64,000 nt of DNA from Streptomyces indicus (GCF_900100315.1 NZ_FNFF01000003.1:283813-347812), one strand, 5' to 3'. Numbered from the stretch's first letter, positions 17,304 through 27,945 are shown. The notes: a model not told the origin generated them from the sequence alone. Program-made: numbers and translations.

Positions 17304-18353
17304 TCACGGTGCGATGGTCGAGCCGACCCCTCCGTCGGTGCCGCCCTGGTCGCCGATGCGGCGGATGCCGTCGGTGATCTCGTCCATGAGTGCCAGGGGC
17401 GGCCCCTCCACGGCGTCGAAGGCGAAGCGCACGACGACCAGGGATTCGCTGCCGGGCTTGGGGAACACCACGGACTGCACGTAACCGCCGGCGCCCGCCT
17501 CGGTCCTGACCCGCCAGCGCACCAGGTAGCCGGTGGAGCCGGCGACCACGACCCGCTCGGCCTTGAGCTCGCTGTGCGAGGCGATGCCGTTGTACGGGCG
17601 GCGGTCGACCACGTCGCGGTCGTAGAAGCGCTTGGCGGCCTCCGGGATGTCGCTCTTGGCGACCGTCTCCGGATCCGTGCCGGCGCCGGCCGCCGCGGTG
17701 CGCGAGGTGACCCTGCCGTGGTGGCAGAACCCCGCGTCGCCGGGGCAGTCGTAGGTGCCCTCGGTTGTCATCGTGACGGCCTTCTCGACCGTGTGCTGCG
17801 GCTTCTCCCAGCCGTCGGGTATCGGCAGCGTGATCCCGTTGAGCTGGTCCTCGAGGACCTTCGGGTCGCCCGCGGGCGCCGAGGACTCGCTCTGCTCCGG
17901 CGTCTCCTGCGGGGACGTGGCCTCGGCCGTCGGGCTCGTACGGGTAGCGGCGCCGGGGTCGGGCTTGTCGTCCTTGCCGAGCACCACCACGCCGGTGACG
18001 ATCGACGCCACGAGGACCACCCCGGCCGCCGCCAGGGCCACCACTTTCGCGCGCCCGCCCGTCCCGCCCGGGCCTCCGGAGCCGGCCGACCCGGGCGGAC
18101 CGAACCCTCCGGTCGCGCCGGACTGCCCGAACTCCCCAGGTTGACCGAACTGCCCAGACTGACCCGGCTGGCCGAACTGTCCAGGATGGCCGAACTGTCC
18201 CGATTGACCGGCCTGTTGGCCCTGCCCCGGATCCAGCCCCTGCCCCTGCGCGATGCGCAGGTGCGGGGTCCACGCGGTGCCGTCCCACCAGCGTTCGTGG
18301 GACGGCGCCTCGGGGTCCTGGTACCAGCCGGCCGGCGTCGGGGGCATGCTCAT
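17304..18353 (-). CDS. DUF2510 membrane protein with Gln/Gly/Pro repeats
   Basis: This 349-residue protein opens with a DUF2510 domain (residues 3-33: PPTPAGWYQDPEAPSHERWW), a short W-rich motif typical of actinobacterial envelope proteins. Residues 36-100 are low complexity, with repeats such as GQFGQPGQ. A transmembrane helix follows (about 104-126, VVALAAAGVVLVASIVTGVVVL), then an exported domain of about 200 residues with a C-x-C pair near DCPGDAGFCHHG. Function unknown; the layout suggests a cell-envelope protein anchored by a single helix. It stands between two convergent or unrelated genes and has no obvious operon partner. Confidence 0.8.
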   Translation of the reverse strand: MSMPPTPAGWYQDPEAPSHERWWDGTAWTPHLRIAQGQGLDPGQGQQAGQSGQFGHPGQFGQPGQSGQFGQPGEFGQSGATGGFGPPGSAGSGGPGGTGGRAKVVALAAAGVVLVASIVTGVVVLGKDDKPDPGAATRTSPTAEATSPQETPEQSESSAPAGDPKVLEDQLNGITLPIPDGWEKPQHTVEKAVTMTTEGTYDCPGDAGFCHHGRVTSRTAAAGAGTDPETVAKSDIPEAAKRFYDRDVVDRRPYNGIASHSELKAERVVVAGSTGYLVRWRVRTEAGAGGYVQSVVFPKPGSESLVVVRFAFDAVEGPPLALMDEITDGIRRIGDQGGTDGGVGSTIAP

Positions 18354-18458
18354 CCGGCCACCCTAGGCGGTGGTGTCCGGCGGGGTACACCGGGTTCCGG
18401 GGCTTCCCGGGCCTCCCCGCGACCACGGCCACCCACCGCCCGTATCAACGTGAACTCC

Positions 18459-19259
18459 TTACACCGGGGTCACGTACGCACCGGAGATGCCGCCGTCCAC
18501 CAGGAAGTCCGTGGCGTTCACGAACGAGGAGTCGTCGCTCGCGAGGAAGGCCACCGCGGCGGCGATCTCCTCGGCCTCGGCGAAGCGGCCGACCGGGATG
18601 TGCACGAGGCGCCGGGCCGCGCGCTCGGGGTCCTTGGCGAACAGCTCCTGAAGGAGCGGGGTGTTGACGGGCCCCGGGCACAGTGCGTTGACCCGGATGC
18701 CCTCGCGGGCGAACTGCACGCCCAGTTCACGGGACATGGCGAGGACACCGCCCTTGGAGGCCGTGTACGAGATCTGCGAGGTGGCCGCGCCCATGCGGGC
18801 CACGAAGGAGGCCGTGTTGATGATGGAACCCTTGCCCTGGCGGCGCATGTAGGGGATGGCCGCCTTGCAGCACAGGTACACGGAGGTCAGGTTGACCTCC
18901 TGGACCCGCTTCCAGGCCTCCAGACCGGTGTCGAGGATCGAGTCGTCGTCGGGCGGCGAGATCCCGGCGTTGTTGAAGGCGATGTCCACCGAGCCGTAGG
19001 TGTCGTAGGCCGTCTTGAAGAGCGCCTCGACCTGTTCGGCGTCGGTGACGTCCACCCGTACGAACGTGCCTCCCACCTCCTCGGCGGCGGCCTTGCCCGC
19101 GGTCTCGTCGATGTCGCCGCAGACCACGTGCGCCCCCTCGGCGGCGAGCCGGCGTGCGGTGGCGAGGCCGATGCCGCTGCCGGCTCCGGTGATGACGGCG
19201 GTGCGGCCGACGAGGCGGCGGCAGACGGGGGCTTCGGTGGATGCGGGCTGCTGCGTCAC
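18459..19259 (-). CDS. Short-chain dehydrogenase of the ethanolamine block
   Basis: A 266-residue NAD(P)-dependent SDR. The cofactor motif TGAGSGIG (about residues 24-31), NNAGIS (about 98) and the catalytic pair in YTASKGG (Tyr and Lys) are all present; the C-terminal FLVDGGISG is typical. Its GTG start overlaps the aldehyde dehydrogenase stop by four bases (GTGA), so the two are translated together. From the neighbourhood I infer that it oxidises the hydroxyl group of gamma-glutamylethanolamide to an aldehyde for the next enzyme, but the family is broad and other alcohols are possible. Confidence 0.9.
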   Translation of the reverse strand: MTQQPASTEAPVCRRLVGRTAVITGAGSGIGLATARRLAAEGAHVVCGDIDETAGKAAAEEVGGTFVRVDVTDAEQVEALFKTAYDTYGSVDIAFNNAGISPPDDDSILDTGLEAWKRVQEVNLTSVYLCCKAAIPYMRRQGKGSIINTASFVARMGAATSQISYTASKGGVLAMSRELGVQFAREGIRVNALCPGPVNTPLLQELFAKDPERAARRLVHIPVGRFAEAEEIAAAVAFLASDDSSFVNATDFLVDGGISGAYVTPV

Positions 19260-20668
19260 AGTGCGGGACCTTCCGTGCTGATGAAGACGTTCTTGGTCTC
19301 GGTGAAGGCGGTGAGGGCGTCGGGGCCGAGCTCACGGCCGAGGCCCGACTGGCCGTACCCCCCGAAGGGGGTCCAATAGCGCACGCTGGAGTGCGAGTTG
19401 ACGGACAGGTTGCCCGCCTTGACCGCGCCGGAGACGCGCAGGGCGCGGCCCACGTCGCGGGTCCACAGGGAGCCCGAGAGGCCGTACGAGGTGGCGTTGG
19501 CCAGGCGTACGGCCTCGGCCTCGTCCTCGAAGGGCAGCACCACGGCGACCGGCCCGAAGACCTCCTCGACGCACACCGGGGCCGAGGGGTCCACGTCCGT
19601 CAGGACGGTCGGCGGGAACCAGAAGCCCGGCCCGTCCGGTGCCGTCCCGCGGATCGCTGCCACGTCGGGCACGTACGAACGCACCCGCTCCAGCTGGGAC
19701 TTGGAGATCAGCGGGCCCATCTGGGTCTTCTCGTCCGCCGGGTCGCCCACGACCACCGACTCGACGGCGGGGGCGAGCAGGCCGAGGAAGCGGTCGTACA
19801 CCGAGCGCTGCACGAGGATGCGGGTGCGGGCGCAGCAGTCCTGGCCGGAGTTGTCGAGGAAGGACATGGGGGCGGCCGCGGCGGCGGCCTCGATGTCCGC
19901 GTCGGCGAAGACGATGTTGGGGCTCTTGCCCCCGAGTTCGAGCGTGACGCGCTTCACCTGGTCCGCGCACTTGGCCATGATCTGCTTGCCCACGCGGGTG
20001 GAGCCGGTGAACACGATCTTGGCTACGCCCGGGTGCACCACCAGCGCGTCGCCCGCCACGTCGCCCGCGCCGGGCAGGACCTGGAAGAGGTGCTCGGGAA
20101 GGCCTGCCTCCAGGGCGAGTTCGGCCAGCCGCAGGGCGGTGAGCGGGGTGGTCTCGGCGGGCTTGAGCAGGACGGCGTTGCCCGCGGCGAGCGCGGGGGC
20201 GGTGCCCCAGGCGGCGATCGGCATCGGGAAGTTCCAGGGTGCGATCACGCCGATGACGCCGAGCGGCTCCTGGAAGGTGACGTCGATGCCGCCCGGGACC
20301 GGGATCTGCCGCCCGGTCAGGCGCTCCACTCCCCCGGCGGCGTACGCGAAGAGGTCACGGGCGTTGCCGGCCTCCCAGCGGGCGTTGCCGATGGTGTGCC
20401 CCGCCTCGCGCACCTCCAACTGAGCCAGGTCTTCGCTGTGTTGGTCGATCGTGTCGGCGACTCTGCGCAGGATCCGCGCGCGGTCGGCCGGGGCGAGTGC
20501 GGCCCAGGCCTCCTGCGCGCGGGCCGCACGGGTCACGGCGGCGTCGACCTCGGCGGGGGTGGTGGCGGGGACGGTCGCGACCAGCTCTTCGGTCGCGGGG
20601 TTGAGTACCTGGTGCTCGCGGAGCGGGGCCTCATGGGAATGGTGCTCGTGGGGCAAGTCAGTCCTCAC
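19256..20668 (-). CDS. Aldehyde dehydrogenase of the ethanolamine block
   Basis: About 470 residues of NAD(P)-dependent aldehyde dehydrogenase. Visible are the Rossmann region and PWNFPMPIAAW, the catalytic glutamate in LELGGKSPNIV, the nucleophile region GQDCCARTRI and the C-terminal PFGGYGQSGLGRELG. The start is uncertain: GTG at 20668 has no clear ribosome site, whereas TTG at 20656 follows GAGG by six bases. It lies between glnA4 and the SDR gene on the same strand. In the proposed pathway it would convert the gamma-glutamyl aldehyde to an acid (gamma-glutamylglycine). This step is inferred from gene order. Confidence 0.92.
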   Translation of the reverse strand: MRTDLPHEHHSHEAPLREHQVLNPATEELVATVPATTPAEVDAAVTRAARAQEAWAALAPADRARILRRVADTIDQHSEDLAQLEVREAGHTIGNARWEAGNARDLFAYAAGGVERLTGRQIPVPGGIDVTFQEPLGVIGVIAPWNFPMPIAAWGTAPALAAGNAVLLKPAETTPLTALRLAELALEAGLPEHLFQVLPGAGDVAGDALVVHPGVAKIVFTGSTRVGKQIMAKCADQVKRVTLELGGKSPNIVFADADIEAAAAAAPMSFLDNSGQDCCARTRILVQRSVYDRFLGLLAPAVESVVVGDPADEKTQMGPLISKSQLERVRSYVPDVAAIRGTAPDGPGFWFPPTVLTDVDPSAPVCVEEVFGPVAVVLPFEDEAEAVRLANATSYGLSGSLWTRDVGRALRVSGAVKAGNLSVNSHSSVRYWTPFGGYGQSGLGRELGPDALTAFTETKNVFISTEGPAL

Positions 20669-20739
20669 AGGTGCGGGTGTGCGGGAAGCAAGGGACTTTC
20701 GGGTGTACGGGGACCAAGGGACCGTGCAGCGAGGCGCCG

Positions 20740-22104
20740 TCAGTGGCGCTCGAACGACCGCCGCAGCTCCCAGTCCGTGACGGCGGCGTCGAAGGCGTCG
20801 AGCTCGACCTGCGCCATGTTCCGGTAGTGCGCGACCACTTCGGGGCCGAAGGCGGCCTTGGCGATCGGGCTGTTCTCCCACAGCTCGGCCGCCTCGCGCA
20901 GGGTCGTCGGGACGTGCTCGTAGTCGGCGGTGTAGGCATTGCCCGGGCAGGCGTCCGGGAGTTCGAGCCGCTGCTCGATGCCGTACAGACCGGCGGCCAC
21001 CATGCCCGCGACGGCGAGGTGCGGGTTCACGTCGCCGCCCGGCAGCCGGTTCTCGAAGCGGGTGGAGCGGCCGTGGCCGACCACGCGCAGCGCGCAGGTG
21101 CGGTTGTCGTGACCCCAGGCGACGGCGGTCGGCGCGAAGGAGCCGGGCTGGAAGCGCTTGTACGAGTTGATGTTGGGCGCGTAGAGCAGTGAGAACTCGC
21201 GCAGCGCGGCCAGTTGGCCCGCGAGGAAGTGGCGCATCACATCGGACATGCCGTGCCCGTCGGCCCCCGGCATGACGTTGGCGCCCTCGGCGTCGGTCAG
21301 CGAGAGGTGGATGTGGCAGGAATTGCCCTCGCGCTCGTTGTACTTGGCCATGAAGGTGAGGGCCATGCCCTCCTGCGCGGCGATCTCCTTGGCGCCCGTC
21401 TTGTAGACGGCGTGCTGATCGCAGGTGACCAGGGCTTCGTCGTAGCGGAAGGCGATCTCGTGCTGGCCGGGGTTGCACTCGCCCTTGGCGGACTCGACGG
21501 TCAGACCGGCCGCGCCCATCTCGTTGCGGATGCGGCGCAGCAGCGGCTCGATGCGGCCGGTGCCGAGGACGGAGTAGTCGATGTTGTACTGGTTGGCCGG
21601 GATCAGGCCGCGGTAGTCGCGGTCCCAGGCCTCCTCGTAACTGTCCCGGAAGACGATGAACTCCAGCTCGGTGCCGACCTGCGCGGTGTAGCCGAGCTCG
21701 GCCAGGCGCTCCAGCTGGCGGCGCAGGATCTGCCGGGGCGCGGCGACTACGGGGCCGCCGTCGTTCCAGGCGAGGTCCGCGATGAGCATCGCGGTGCCTT
21801 CGTTCCAGGGGACGCGGCGCAGGGTGTCGGTGTCGGGATGCATGGCGAAGTCGCCGTAGCCGCGGTCCCAGCTGGACATCGCGTACCCGTCGACCGTGTT
21901 CATCTCGGTGTCCACGGCGAGGAGGTAGTTGCAGCCCTCGGTGCCGTGCTCGAGCACTTCGTCGAGGAAGAAGCCGGCGGCGAACCGCTTGCCCTGCAGG
22001 CGGCCCTGCATGTCCGGGAAGGCCAGGACGACGGTGTCGATCTCGCCGCTCGCGACGAGGGCACGCAGCTCCTCGACGCCCAGCGGGGCGGTGCGGTGGG
22101 CCAC
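20740..22104 (-). CDS. glnA4: Gamma-glutamylethanolamide synthetase (glutamine synthetase-like)
   Basis: A 454-residue member of the glutamine synthetase superfamily. Metal and substrate landmarks are GTELEFIVF, GQHEIAFRY, REGNSCHIHLSL and NRLPGGDVNPHLA. It is not the housekeeping GlnA: its length, divergence and neighbours match Streptomyces coelicolor GlnA4 (SCO1613), which was shown by others to ligate glutamate to ethanolamine using ATP. The GTG at 22104 follows AAGGAG by five bases. A divergent GntR regulator gene begins 91 bases away, and an ethanolamine permease and gamma-glutamyl hydrolase follow, which supports this role. The assignment to the ethanolamine rather than a polyamine substrate rests on family resemblance and context. 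Confidence 0.87.
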   Translation of the reverse strand: MAHRTAPLGVEELRALVASGEIDTVVLAFPDMQGRLQGKRFAAGFFLDEVLEHGTEGCNYLLAVDTEMNTVDGYAMSSWDRGYGDFAMHPDTDTLRRVPWNEGTAMLIADLAWNDGGPVVAAPRQILRRQLERLAELGYTAQVGTELEFIVFRDSYEEAWDRDYRGLIPANQYNIDYSVLGTGRIEPLLRRIRNEMGAAGLTVESAKGECNPGQHEIAFRYDEALVTCDQHAVYKTGAKEIAAQEGMALTFMAKYNEREGNSCHIHLSLTDAEGANVMPGADGHGMSDVMRHFLAGQLAALREFSLLYAPNINSYKRFQPGSFAPTAVAWGHDNRTCALRVVGHGRSTRFENRLPGGDVNPHLAVAGMVAAGLYGIEQRLELPDACPGNAYTADYEHVPTTLREAAELWENSPIAKAAFGPEVVAHYRNMAQVELDAFDAAVTDWELRRSFERH

Positions 22105-22154
22105 GGGGACTCCTTCTTGGGCGTACCGGAGTGGCTTCTGCCGGGGTGGCTTAA

Positions 22155-22170
22155 GGTATTGCTTCAGACC
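22155..22170. promoter_or_regulatory. Candidate GntR operator between glnA4 and its regulator
   Basis: GGTATTGCTTCAGACC has the dyad pattern GGT-N-T-N6-A-N-ACC and sits in the middle of the 91-base divergent region. FadR-type GntR proteins usually bind GGT...ACC dyads, so this is the best candidate for autoregulation and control of glnA4. Confidence 0.5.
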
Positions 22171-22195
22171 ATTCCTTGGGAAGGGGAAACGGCCG

Positions 22196-22921
22196 ATGAC
22201 CACAGCCGAACGGATGGACCGGCTCGCGCGGGTCCTGCGTCCGGTGCGCGCGGGCAACGGTTTCGAGGAGGCCCTGGAGCAGATCCTCCAGGTCATCCGC
22301 CTGGGACTGGTCGCGGCCGGTGAACGGCTTCCCGCCGAGCGGGAGTTGGCCGAACAGCTGGGCATCAGCCGGGTGATGCTGCGCGAGGTGCTCCGCGTCC
22401 TCCAGGACGAGGGCCTGGTGGAGAGCCGGCGCGGGCGCTACGGCGGCACGTTCGTGCGGGCGCGCCCCGACGCGACCGGCGAGGCGGAGCTGCGCCGCCG
22501 CATCAAGGACGTGGACGTGGAGGACGTGCTGCGCTTCCGCGAGGTCCTGGAGACCGGCGCCGCCGAGCTGTGCGCCTCCCGACCGCTCACCAAGAAGCAG
22601 GCGCAGCACCTGAGTTCGGCGCTCACGGCCACGCACGACGCACCGCTCGCGGACTACCGCCGCCGCGACACCCTGCTGCACCTGACGCTCGCCGAGCTCT
22701 CCGGCTCCCCCTCGCTGACCGCCCACTACGCGGCCGTACGCGCGCAGGTCAACGACCTCCTGGACTGCATACCCCTGCTCGTACGGAACCTGGAGCACTC
22801 GCAGGCGCAGCACACGGCCCTCGTACAGGCCGTGCTCGACGGGGATCCGGGGCGGGCCCGGGCGGCGATGCGCGAGCACTGCGCGGGGACGGCGGCGCTG
22901 CTGCGGGGCTTCCTCACGTGA
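22196..22921 (+). CDS. FadR-type GntR regulator (EpuRI-like)
   Basis: A 241-residue regulator with an N-terminal GntR winged helix (residues about 20-90: RLPAERELAEQLGISRVMLREVLRVLQDEGLV) and a C-terminal FCD helical ligand domain (VEDVLRFREVLETGAAELC, HLTLAELSGSP). It is divergent from glnA4 and upstream of the permease and hydrolase. In S. coelicolor the corresponding regulator, EpuRI, represses glnA4; I infer the same here. The ATG at 22196 is preceded by AAGGGG. Its last codons and stop are repeated three times in tandem. Confidence 0.9.
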   Translation: MTTAERMDRLARVLRPVRAGNGFEEALEQILQVIRLGLVAAGERLPAERELAEQLGISRVMLREVLRVLQDEGLVESRRGRYGGTFVRARPDATGEAELRRRIKDVDVEDVLRFREVLETGAAELCASRPLTKKQAQHLSSALTATHDAPLADYRRRDTLLHLTLAELSGSPSLTAHYAAVRAQVNDLLDCIPLLVRNLEHSQAQHTALVQAVLDGDPGRARAAMREHCAGTAALLRGFLT

Positions 22922-22977
22922 CCCTGCATGGGCTTCCGCACGTAACCCTGCACGGGCTTCCTCACGTAACCAGGCAC
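22906..22977 (+). repeat. 24-base tandem repeat, 3 copies, across the GntR stop
   Basis: Units at 22906-22929, 22930-22953 and 22954-22977 share GGGCTTCC.CACGT.ACC with few changes. The first copy contains the true last codons and TGA; the next two carry TAA in the same place. Confidence 0.9.
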
Positions 22978-23129
22978 AAGACGCCGGGCGCAGGTTGGGC
23001 ACCGCGGTAACCGGAAAGTAACGCAAGGGACTTGCGCTCCGCGCGGCCGCACCGCAATGGTATGCACTCGCTCCATTGAAGGCACCTGAAGCCACCCGAT
23101 GCCCACCGGCCCTGAGCGGGAGCCCAGTG

Positions 23130-24593
<1,464 letters not shown>

Positions 24594-24649
24594 CGCGGCA
24601 GCGGGCAGAGTGGAGGGATCGGTTCTCGACGTTCCTTGGAGGGTGACGG

Positions 24650-25354
24650 GTGAGCAGCAGGCCGCTGATCGGGGTCAGCACGTACATGGAGTCGGGTGCC
24701 CGCTGGGGTGTGTGGGAGCTCGACGCGGCCCTGCTGCCCGTCGGCTACCCACGCCTGGTGCAGGCAGCGGGCGGGCTCGCGGCGATGCTGCCGCCGGACG
24801 ATCCGGCGCACGCGGCGGCGACGGTGGCGCGCCTGGACGGCCTGGTGATCGCCGGTGGTCCCGATGTCGAGCCCGTACGGTACGGGGCCGAGCCGCACCC
24901 GCGGACCGGGCCGCCCGCGCGGGACCGCGACGCCTGGGAACTCGCCCTGATCGACGCGGCGTTGGCCGCCGGTGTGCCGCTGCTCGGGATCTGCCGCGGG
25001 ATGCAGCTGCTCAACGTCGCGCTGGGCGGGACACTGGTACAGCATCTGGACGGGCACACCGGACCGGTCGGCGAGTTCGGTTCGCACAAGGTGCAGCCCG
25101 TGCCGGACACCCGGCTCGCCTCGCTGGTGCCGGGTCCTGACGAGGTCCCGACGTACCACCACCAGGCCGTCGACCGCCTCGGCCGCGACCTCGTGGCCTG
25201 TGCGCACGCGGCGGACGGCACGGTGGAGGCGGTCGAACTGCCCGGGCCGGGCTGGGTGTTGGGCGTGCAGTGGCATCCGGAGATGGGGACGGATCTGCGG
25301 GTGATGCGGGGGCTGGTGGCGGCGGCAGCGGCCTCGTCGGTACGGGGCGGCTGA
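24650..25354 (+). CDS. Gamma-glutamyl hydrolase (class I amidotransferase, PuuD-like)
   Basis: A 234-residue class I glutamine amidotransferase of the PuuD/peptidase C26 type, which hydrolyses gamma-glutamyl amides. The nucleophile elbow is GICRGMQLLNV (Cys about 115) and the His-Glu of the triad are in GVQWHPEMG (about 207). The oxyanion region GGPDVEP is also present. The GTG at 24650 follows GGAGGGTG. Standing 56 bases after the permease, it should complete the pathway by freeing glutamate from the oxidised gamma-glutamyl product. Confidence 0.9.
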   Translation: MSSRPLIGVSTYMESGARWGVWELDAALLPVGYPRLVQAAGGLAAMLPPDDPAHAAATVARLDGLVIAGGPDVEPVRYGAEPHPRTGPPARDRDAWELALIDAALAAGVPLLGICRGMQLLNVALGGTLVQHLDGHTGPVGEFGSHKVQPVPDTRLASLVPGPDEVPTYHHQAVDRLGRDLVACAHAADGTVEAVELPGPGWVLGVQWHPEMGTDLRVMRGLVAAAAASSVRGG

Positions 25355-25381
25355 CGCAGGTACGGCTCCGTCCGTGCCCGG

Positions 25382-25419
25382 CGGCACGGACCGAACCCAG
25401 CGGCACGGACCGACTCAGC
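25382..25419 (-). repeat. 19-base tandem duplication across the LysR stop
   Basis: CGGCACGGACCGAACCCAG (25382-25400) is followed by CGGCACGGACCGACTCAGC (25401-25419); the second unit contains the LysR stop codon. The first is a diverged copy downstream. Confidence 0.55.
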
Positions 25420-26350
25420 CGGTGCGCGTCAGCGACAGCAGATCCCGCGCCGGTCCGACCGGCCGGTGCCCCGTACGCCACACGGCGCGCAGCGCCCGGT
25501 CGAGAGCGATCCCCTCGACCGGGACCCGCACCAGCCTGCGGGCCGCCAGCTCCTCCCCCACCGCCAGCTCGCTGAGCACCGAAGGACCCGCGCCACTGAG
25601 GACGGCGGCTTTCACTGCCGTGGTGGAGGCCAGCTCGATCAGCGGATCCGCGAGGCCACCGAGCGCCGCGTCGAGCACCTGGCGGGTGCCCGAGCCGTGT
25701 TCGCGCAGGATGAGCGGTGTCCGCGCCAGCTCCTCGGGAGCGAGGGGGGAACGGCGGCGGGCCCAGGGGTGGCCGGGCGCGGCCACCACCACGAGATGGT
25801 CGCGCGCGACCACCGCGCCGGTGAGCCCCGAGGGCACGGTGAGCCCTTCGACGAAGCCGAGGTCGACCTCGTCGGCGAGCAGGCGTTCCACCACGAACTG
25901 CGAGTTCCCCGCGAGGAGTTGGACCGCCGTCTCGGGACGCTGGTGGCGCAGCGCGATCAGCCAGCCGGGCAGCAGGTACTCCGCGATGGTCATGCTGGCG
26001 GCCACCCGCAGCCGCTGGTCGCGCCGGTCGCGCAGGGCCTGCGCCCCGGCGTCGAAGGCCTCCGCCGCCTCGACGATCCGGCGCGCCCAGTCCGTGACCA
26101 GCGCGCCCGCGGCGGTGAGCTTGGAGCCGCGCGGCGAACGGTCCACGAGGGCGACGCCCAGCTGCCGTTCCATCGCCCGCACCCGGCTGCTCGCGGCCGG
26201 CTGGGTGATACCGAGCTCCTTGGCCGCGCGCCCGAGGCTGCCGAGCCGGGCCACCGCGAGCAGCAGTTGCAGGGCCCCGAGCTCGGGCACCCGATGGGCG
26301 AGCCGGTCGGCCTCGACCGGCTCCTGACCTGCGTTGACCCGTGTACCCAT
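25415..26350 (-). CDS. LysR-family transcriptional regulator
   Basis: A 311-residue LysR regulator: winged helix at residues about 25-85 (LLLAVARLGSLGRAAKELGI, TQPAASSRVRAMERQLG) and a periplasmic-binding-type effector domain from about 110 onward (LRVAASMTIAEYLLPGWLIAL). The effector is not predictable. No divergent partner is close: the region beyond its start holds the metal-receptor gene on the same strand. Its stop lies in a tandem duplication. Confidence 0.92.
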   Translation of the reverse strand: MGTRVNAGQEPVEADRLAHRVPELGALQLLLAVARLGSLGRAAKELGITQPAASSRVRAMERQLGVALVDRSPRGSKLTAAGALVTDWARRIVEAAEAFDAGAQALRDRRDQRLRVAASMTIAEYLLPGWLIALRHQRPETAVQLLAGNSQFVVERLLADEVDLGFVEGLTVPSGLTGAVVARDHLVVVAAPGHPWARRRSPLAPEELARTPLILREHGSGTRQVLDAALGGLADPLIELASTTAVKAAVLSGAGPSVLSELAVGEELAARRLVRVPVEGIALDRALRAVWRTGHRPVGPARDLLSLTRTG

Positions 26351-26399
26351 AACGGCAGCTTATGCCTACAAACCCGGACACGTGCGGGTGGGGCCACCG

Positions 26400-27116
26400 T
26401 CAGCGGACAGCTGCCCGCAGCGCCGAGCCGAGCCGGGCGGGGGCGGCCACGAGCGACGGGCCGTACCAGGTGAGCGCGCGCCCGTCGACGAGCGCGGCGG
26501 GCAGGCCGGGGAAGGCCTCGGGCCCGTCCTCGGCGGTGAAGCGGTACGGCTCGTCGGGCAGGACGACGAGGTCGGCCGCCCGCCGCGCGTCGAGGACGAT
26601 CCGCGGATAGCGCTCGGCATGGTCGGCGTACACGTTCCGTACGCCGAGCCGCGCGAGCAGATCGCCGGCGAAGGTGTCCGCGCCGAGCACCATCCAGGGG
26701 CGGCGCCAAATCGGAACGATCGCCCGGCACGGCGCGAGGGCCGGTGGCGCGGCCCAGGCCTCGGCGGCCTCGTCGAGCCAGGACGGGCGCGGCAGTCCGA
26801 GCACGCCGGTGAGCAGCCGGTCGAGCTCGGCGAGCGCCTGCGGGAGCGTGCGGATGTGGGTGACGAGCACGTCGAGGCCGGCGGCGCGGAGCGCGTCGAG
26901 GTCCGCGGGCCGGTTCTCCTCCTCGTTGGCGATCACGAGGTCGGGGGCGAGCGCGACGATCCGGGGCACGTCCGGGTTCTTGGTGCCCTTGATCCGTACG
27001 ACGTCGAGGCCGGCCGGGTGCGTGCACCAGTCCGTCGCCCCGACCAGGAGCTCGGGCGCCACGGAGGCGACCGCTTCGGTGAGGGAGGGGACGAGCGAGA
27101 CGACCCTGCGCTTCAC
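26400..27116 (-). CDS. Helical-backbone metal receptor-like protein
   Basis: A 238-residue protein of the cobalamin/iron-siderophore binding-protein fold (BtuF-like): SLVPSLTEAVASV at the start, VRIKGTKNPDVPRIVALAPDLVIAN (about 40-64) and TFAGDLLARLGVRNVY. It lacks a signal peptide and lipobox, so unlike classical binding proteins it is probably cytosolic. Cytosolic members of this family exist in Streptomyces but their function is not established. It is followed closely by the XRE-cupin gene on the same strand. Confidence 0.8.
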   Translation of the reverse strand: MKRRVVSLVPSLTEAVASVAPELLVGATDWCTHPAGLDVVRIKGTKNPDVPRIVALAPDLVIANEEENRPADLDALRAAGLDVLVTHIRTLPQALAELDRLLTGVLGLPRPSWLDEAAEAWAAPPALAPCRAIVPIWRRPWMVLGADTFAGDLLARLGVRNVYADHAERYPRIVLDARRAADLVVLPDEPYRFTAEDGPEAFPGLPAALVDGRALTWYGPSLVAAPARLGSALRAAVR

Positions 27117-27153
27117 GCCGCGCTCCGGCGCCGCGGAGCGCGTGCCCCGCGGC

Positions 27154-27699
27154 TCACTCGTGCTCGGCCTTGATGTGCTCGGCCACCGCCACGATCAGGA
27201 CGCGGGTGTCGGGCACGGCCGCGCGCCAGCGGTGCGGGACTCCCCCGGACAGGAACATCGTGTCGCCGCGCGCGAGCCGGTAGGCGCGGCCGTCGGCCTC
27301 GACCTCGACGGCGCCTTCGGCCACGTACATCAACTCGTCGTTGCGATGGCGGAATTCGCGCCCCGAGTCGTGGTCGCCCACGAACTCGAGTGCGTGCAGC
27401 TGGTGCTTGCCGTGCACCAGGGCGCGCACCGTGGTGTCCTCCTCGGCGGGCGCGCCGCGCACCACCTCGACGATCCGCTCGGCGTCGGCGGCCGACAGGA
27501 GTTCGACGGCCGTGGTGCCGAGGGCGTCGGCGACCCGTTCGAGTGAGTGGCTGCTGGGGCGGGCCCGCTCGTTCTCGATCTGGCTGAGGAAGGGGACGGA
27601 CAGGCCGCTGCGCGCGGAGACCGCGGCAAGGGTGAGGCCGAGTGTCCTGCGGCGTCGCCGGATGGCCGAGCCGACCCGCCCGGAGTACTTGTCGTCCAT
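27154..27699 (-). CDS. XRE-cupin transcriptional regulator
   Basis: About 181 residues: an N-terminal XRE helix-turn-helix (LGLTLAAVSARSGLSVPFLS, residues about 22-41) and a C-terminal cupin barrel (about 110-175: EFRHRNDELMYVAEGAVEVE, YRLARGDTMFLSGGVPHRW) that probably senses a small molecule. This architecture is common in regulators of amine and amino-acid use. The ATG at 27699 follows GAGGGG; a GTG 15 bases upstream is less likely. The target is unknown. Confidence 0.9.
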   Translation of the reverse strand: MDDKYSGRVGSAIRRRRRTLGLTLAAVSARSGLSVPFLSQIENERARPSSHSLERVADALGTTAVELLSAADAERIVEVVRGAPAEEDTTVRALVHGKHQLHALEFVGDHDSGREFRHRNDELMYVAEGAVEVEADGRAYRLARGDTMFLSGGVPHRWRAAVPDTRVLIVAVAEHIKAEHE

Positions 27700-27834
27700 G
27701 CCGGCCCCCCTCACTGCGCTGCGGTCAGATCGCTGTTCCCAGCACCCTACGCAAGGGCAGCCGCCGGTGCCCTGTCAACTGGTCTGCTCGTACGAGGAGC
27801 TGCCCGCGCCCGTACGGGAACCGGCCACCCGCCG

Positions 27835-27945
27835 GGTCCGCACGGAGGGCTCCTTCCGAGAGCGGGCGCGCCGGATCCGCACGGAGGGCTCAGCCCTACA
27901 GCGAGCGCGCCCGGCCCCGCACAGGGCTCAGTCCGACAGCGAGCG
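27835..27945 (-). repeat. Three imperfect ~40-base tandem copies of a gene end
   Basis: Copies at 27908-27945, 27865-27907 and about 27835-27864 share CGCTCGCTGT..GG.CTGAGC followed by GTGCGG. The first copy is the true 3' end of the secreted protein gene (stop at 27928); the other two lie downstream of the stop and have drifted. Confidence 0.75.
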
